From the NCBI GenBank assembly GCA_016342745.1, contig JAEINT010000015.1:1-64000 (forward strand): a DNA stretch of 64,000 nt, given 5' to 3'. Positions 63,071 to 64,000 of the stretch are shown in pieces. The notes under the pieces were generated by a model. It was not told where the DNA came from, searched no databases, and was given only the letters and a program-made list of their open reading frames with translations. The translations under genes and the position numbers were made by a program. Within the stretch, counting starts at the first letter, position 1. Every line of letters starts with the position of its first letter. Source of the stretch: Labilibaculum sp. (GTDB lineage: Bacteria > Bacteroidota > Bacteroidia > Bacteroidales > Marinifilaceae).

Positions 63071-64000
63071 TTACGCTTTGTAAAAAGGAATTTTTGTAAT
63101 TTTTGCTTTAATTGCCTTATTTCTTACTCGAATGTAAATTTCTGTATCGGCCTTGTAAAATCCTTCTTTTACATATCCCAATCCAATTGATTTTCCGACC
63201 ATAGGAGCCATAGTACCAGAAGTTACTTCTCCAATTTCGTTTCCTTCAGCATCTTCAATCTTATATCCCTGACGGGCAATACCTCTATCAACCAATTCAA
63301 AACCTTTTAAGCGACGCTTTGGCTTCTCTTCTTTTTGCTTTTCGAAAAACTCACGATCGATAAAATCATTTCCATCTACAAATTTGGTAATCCAACCTAA
63401 ACCTGCTTCAATTGGAGTATGATCATCATCAATGTCATTTCCATACAAACAGAAACCTACTTCTAAACGAAGTGTATCACGTGCTGCCAAACCAATTGGC
63501 TGCAAACCAAACTCTTTTCCTGCTTCCATTACAGCATTCCAAAGTTTCTCACCATCTTCGTTTGATACATATATTTCACATCCTCCAGAACCAGTATAAC
63601 CGGTTGTTGAGAAGATTGCATTCTCGATACCCGCAATGTTTACTTTTTGAAAAGTGTAGTATTCCATATCTTCGATAGGCACATCAACAATTTTCTGCAT
63701 TGCTTTTAACGCCAATGGTCCTTGTACAGCTAACTGACAGATTTCATCAGATGCATTGTAAAGTTCTGTTCCAACTTCCAATCCCATCTCCTCAGCATTT
63801 TTACAACACCAGTTCCAATCTTTCTCAATATTTGCTGCGTTAACAACTAAAAGATAAGTTTCTGAATCAATTTGGTAAACCAACAAATCGTCAACAATTC
63901 CACCTTTTCCATTTGGAAAACAAGAATATTGAACTTTTCCATCTGCAAGAGCTGCAACATCATTGGTTGTTAGTCTTTGAACAAAAGAGAATGCTTTAGG
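63071..64000 (-). CDS. gcvT: Aminomethyltransferase (glycine cleavage T protein), 5' end beyond window
   Basis: The frame stays open to base 64000 (reading PKAFSFVQRLTTNDVAALAD at the edge), so about 309 of roughly 360 residues are visible. Hallmarks: GKGGIVDDLLVYQ, FSTTGYTGSGGCEIYVSN, LRLEVGFCLYGNDIDDDHTP and the C-terminal GEVTSGTMAPMVGKSIGLGYV. It transfers the aminomethyl carbon from the H protein to tetrahydrofolate. An internal TTG at 63886 is not a start. It sits next to serC-serA, fitting a serine/glycine/one-carbon neighbourhood. Confidence 0.95.
   Translation of the reverse strand, partial: PKAFSFVQRLTTNDVAALADGKVQYSCFPNGKGGIVDDLLVYQIDSETYLLVVNAANIEKDWNWCCKNAEEMGLEVGTELYNASDEICQLAVQGPLALKAMQKIVDVPIEDMEYYTFQKVNIAGIENAIFSTTGYTGSGGCEIYVSNEDGEKLWNAVMEAGKEFGLQPIGLAARDTLRLEVGFCLYGNDIDDDHTPIEAGLGWITKFVDGNDFIDREFFEKQKEEKPKRRLKGFELVDRGIARQGYKIEDAEGNEIGEVTSGTMAPMVGKSIGLGYVKEGFYKADTEIYIRVRNKAIKAKITKIPFYKA

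Noticed and set aside
62903-63190. Plus-strand frame starting MAKVKKKLKK between serC and gcvT
   Set aside because: Its second half is antisense to gcvT and the composition is that of AT-rich noise; no promoter box or family resemblance.
63887-64000. gcvT starting at an internal TTG at 63886
   Set aside because: The frame continues upstream with clear GcvT sequence to the window edge, so the gene is truncated by the window, not short.
1-64000. CRISPR arrays, tRNA or rRNA genes, prophage
   Set aside because: No regularly spaced repeats, no cloverleaf-type sequences and no phage structural genes were recognised on either strand by eye.

Overview
The window comes from an anaerobic or facultative, AT-rich Bacteroidota chromosome. 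Evidence: a SusC/SusD pair, several matches to the Bacteroidota -7 promoter box (TAnnTTTG), almost no Shine-Dalgarno sequences, short C-rich lipoboxes, the short Lys-type SerA known from Bacteroidales, and a trimeric [FeFe] hydrogenase next to butyrate kinase. A marine Marinilabiliales/Marinifilaceae-type bacterium is my best guess, but that is inference. No rRNA, tRNA or CRISPR array was seen.

Layout. 1-1135: accessory DNA, with a secreted thioredoxin-like protein that has lost both active-site cysteines, lying between two short cassette-like repeats, then a decayed IS transposase. 1347-12567: a LytTR/LytS two-component pair followed by an outer-membrane uptake operon (M16 protease, SusC, SusD, two lipoproteins), probably for peptides. 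12887-14142: small genes (DUF2200, ACT-domain protein, 56-aa membrane protein). 14218-21821: a TPR/LuxR-type regulator divergent from three exo-glycosidases (GH29, GH43, GH2), with no SusCD pair of their own. 22046-26275: DUF6265 lipoprotein, Kbp-like BON-LysM protein, dodecin, MFS exporter, and a nitroreductase divergent from an HxlR regulator with repeated operator-like sites.

26422-32452: a signalling block. A hybrid-free sensor kinase with a periplasmic substrate-binding-like domain and an NtrC-type sigma-54 activator lie upstream of a LUD-domain gene. That gene has a sigma-54-like promoter and a palindromic enhancer-like site. A second kinase carries a cyclic-nucleotide-binding domain. 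32593-39822: outer-membrane barrel, secreted C1 peptidase, cytidylate-kinase-like protein with a perfect Shine-Dalgarno, TPR protein, RarA and KdsA. 39902-44864: HydCBA hydrogenase and butyrate kinase (fermentative hydrogen and acyl-phosphate metabolism). 45157-49461: beta-lactamase-fold hydrolase, a class III nucleotidyl cyclase with unusual base-recognition residues, and a cyclic-nucleotide-gated K+ channel split by a frameshift in a homopolymer. 49570-56313: a YbhGFSR-like ABC efflux operon with a TolC-like protein and a TetR repressor whose promoter carries a set of similar palindromes. 56504-64000: an FtsX/MacB-type permease, then serine/one-carbon genes (DUF1015, serA, serC, and gcvT running off the end).

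Most interesting: the cyclase/CNG-channel pair together with a cNMP-binding kinase in the same window, the sigma-54 LUD circuit, and the double Cys-to-Ser thioredoxin-like protein in a cassette-like setting. All calls were made by reading the sequence; no database search was run.
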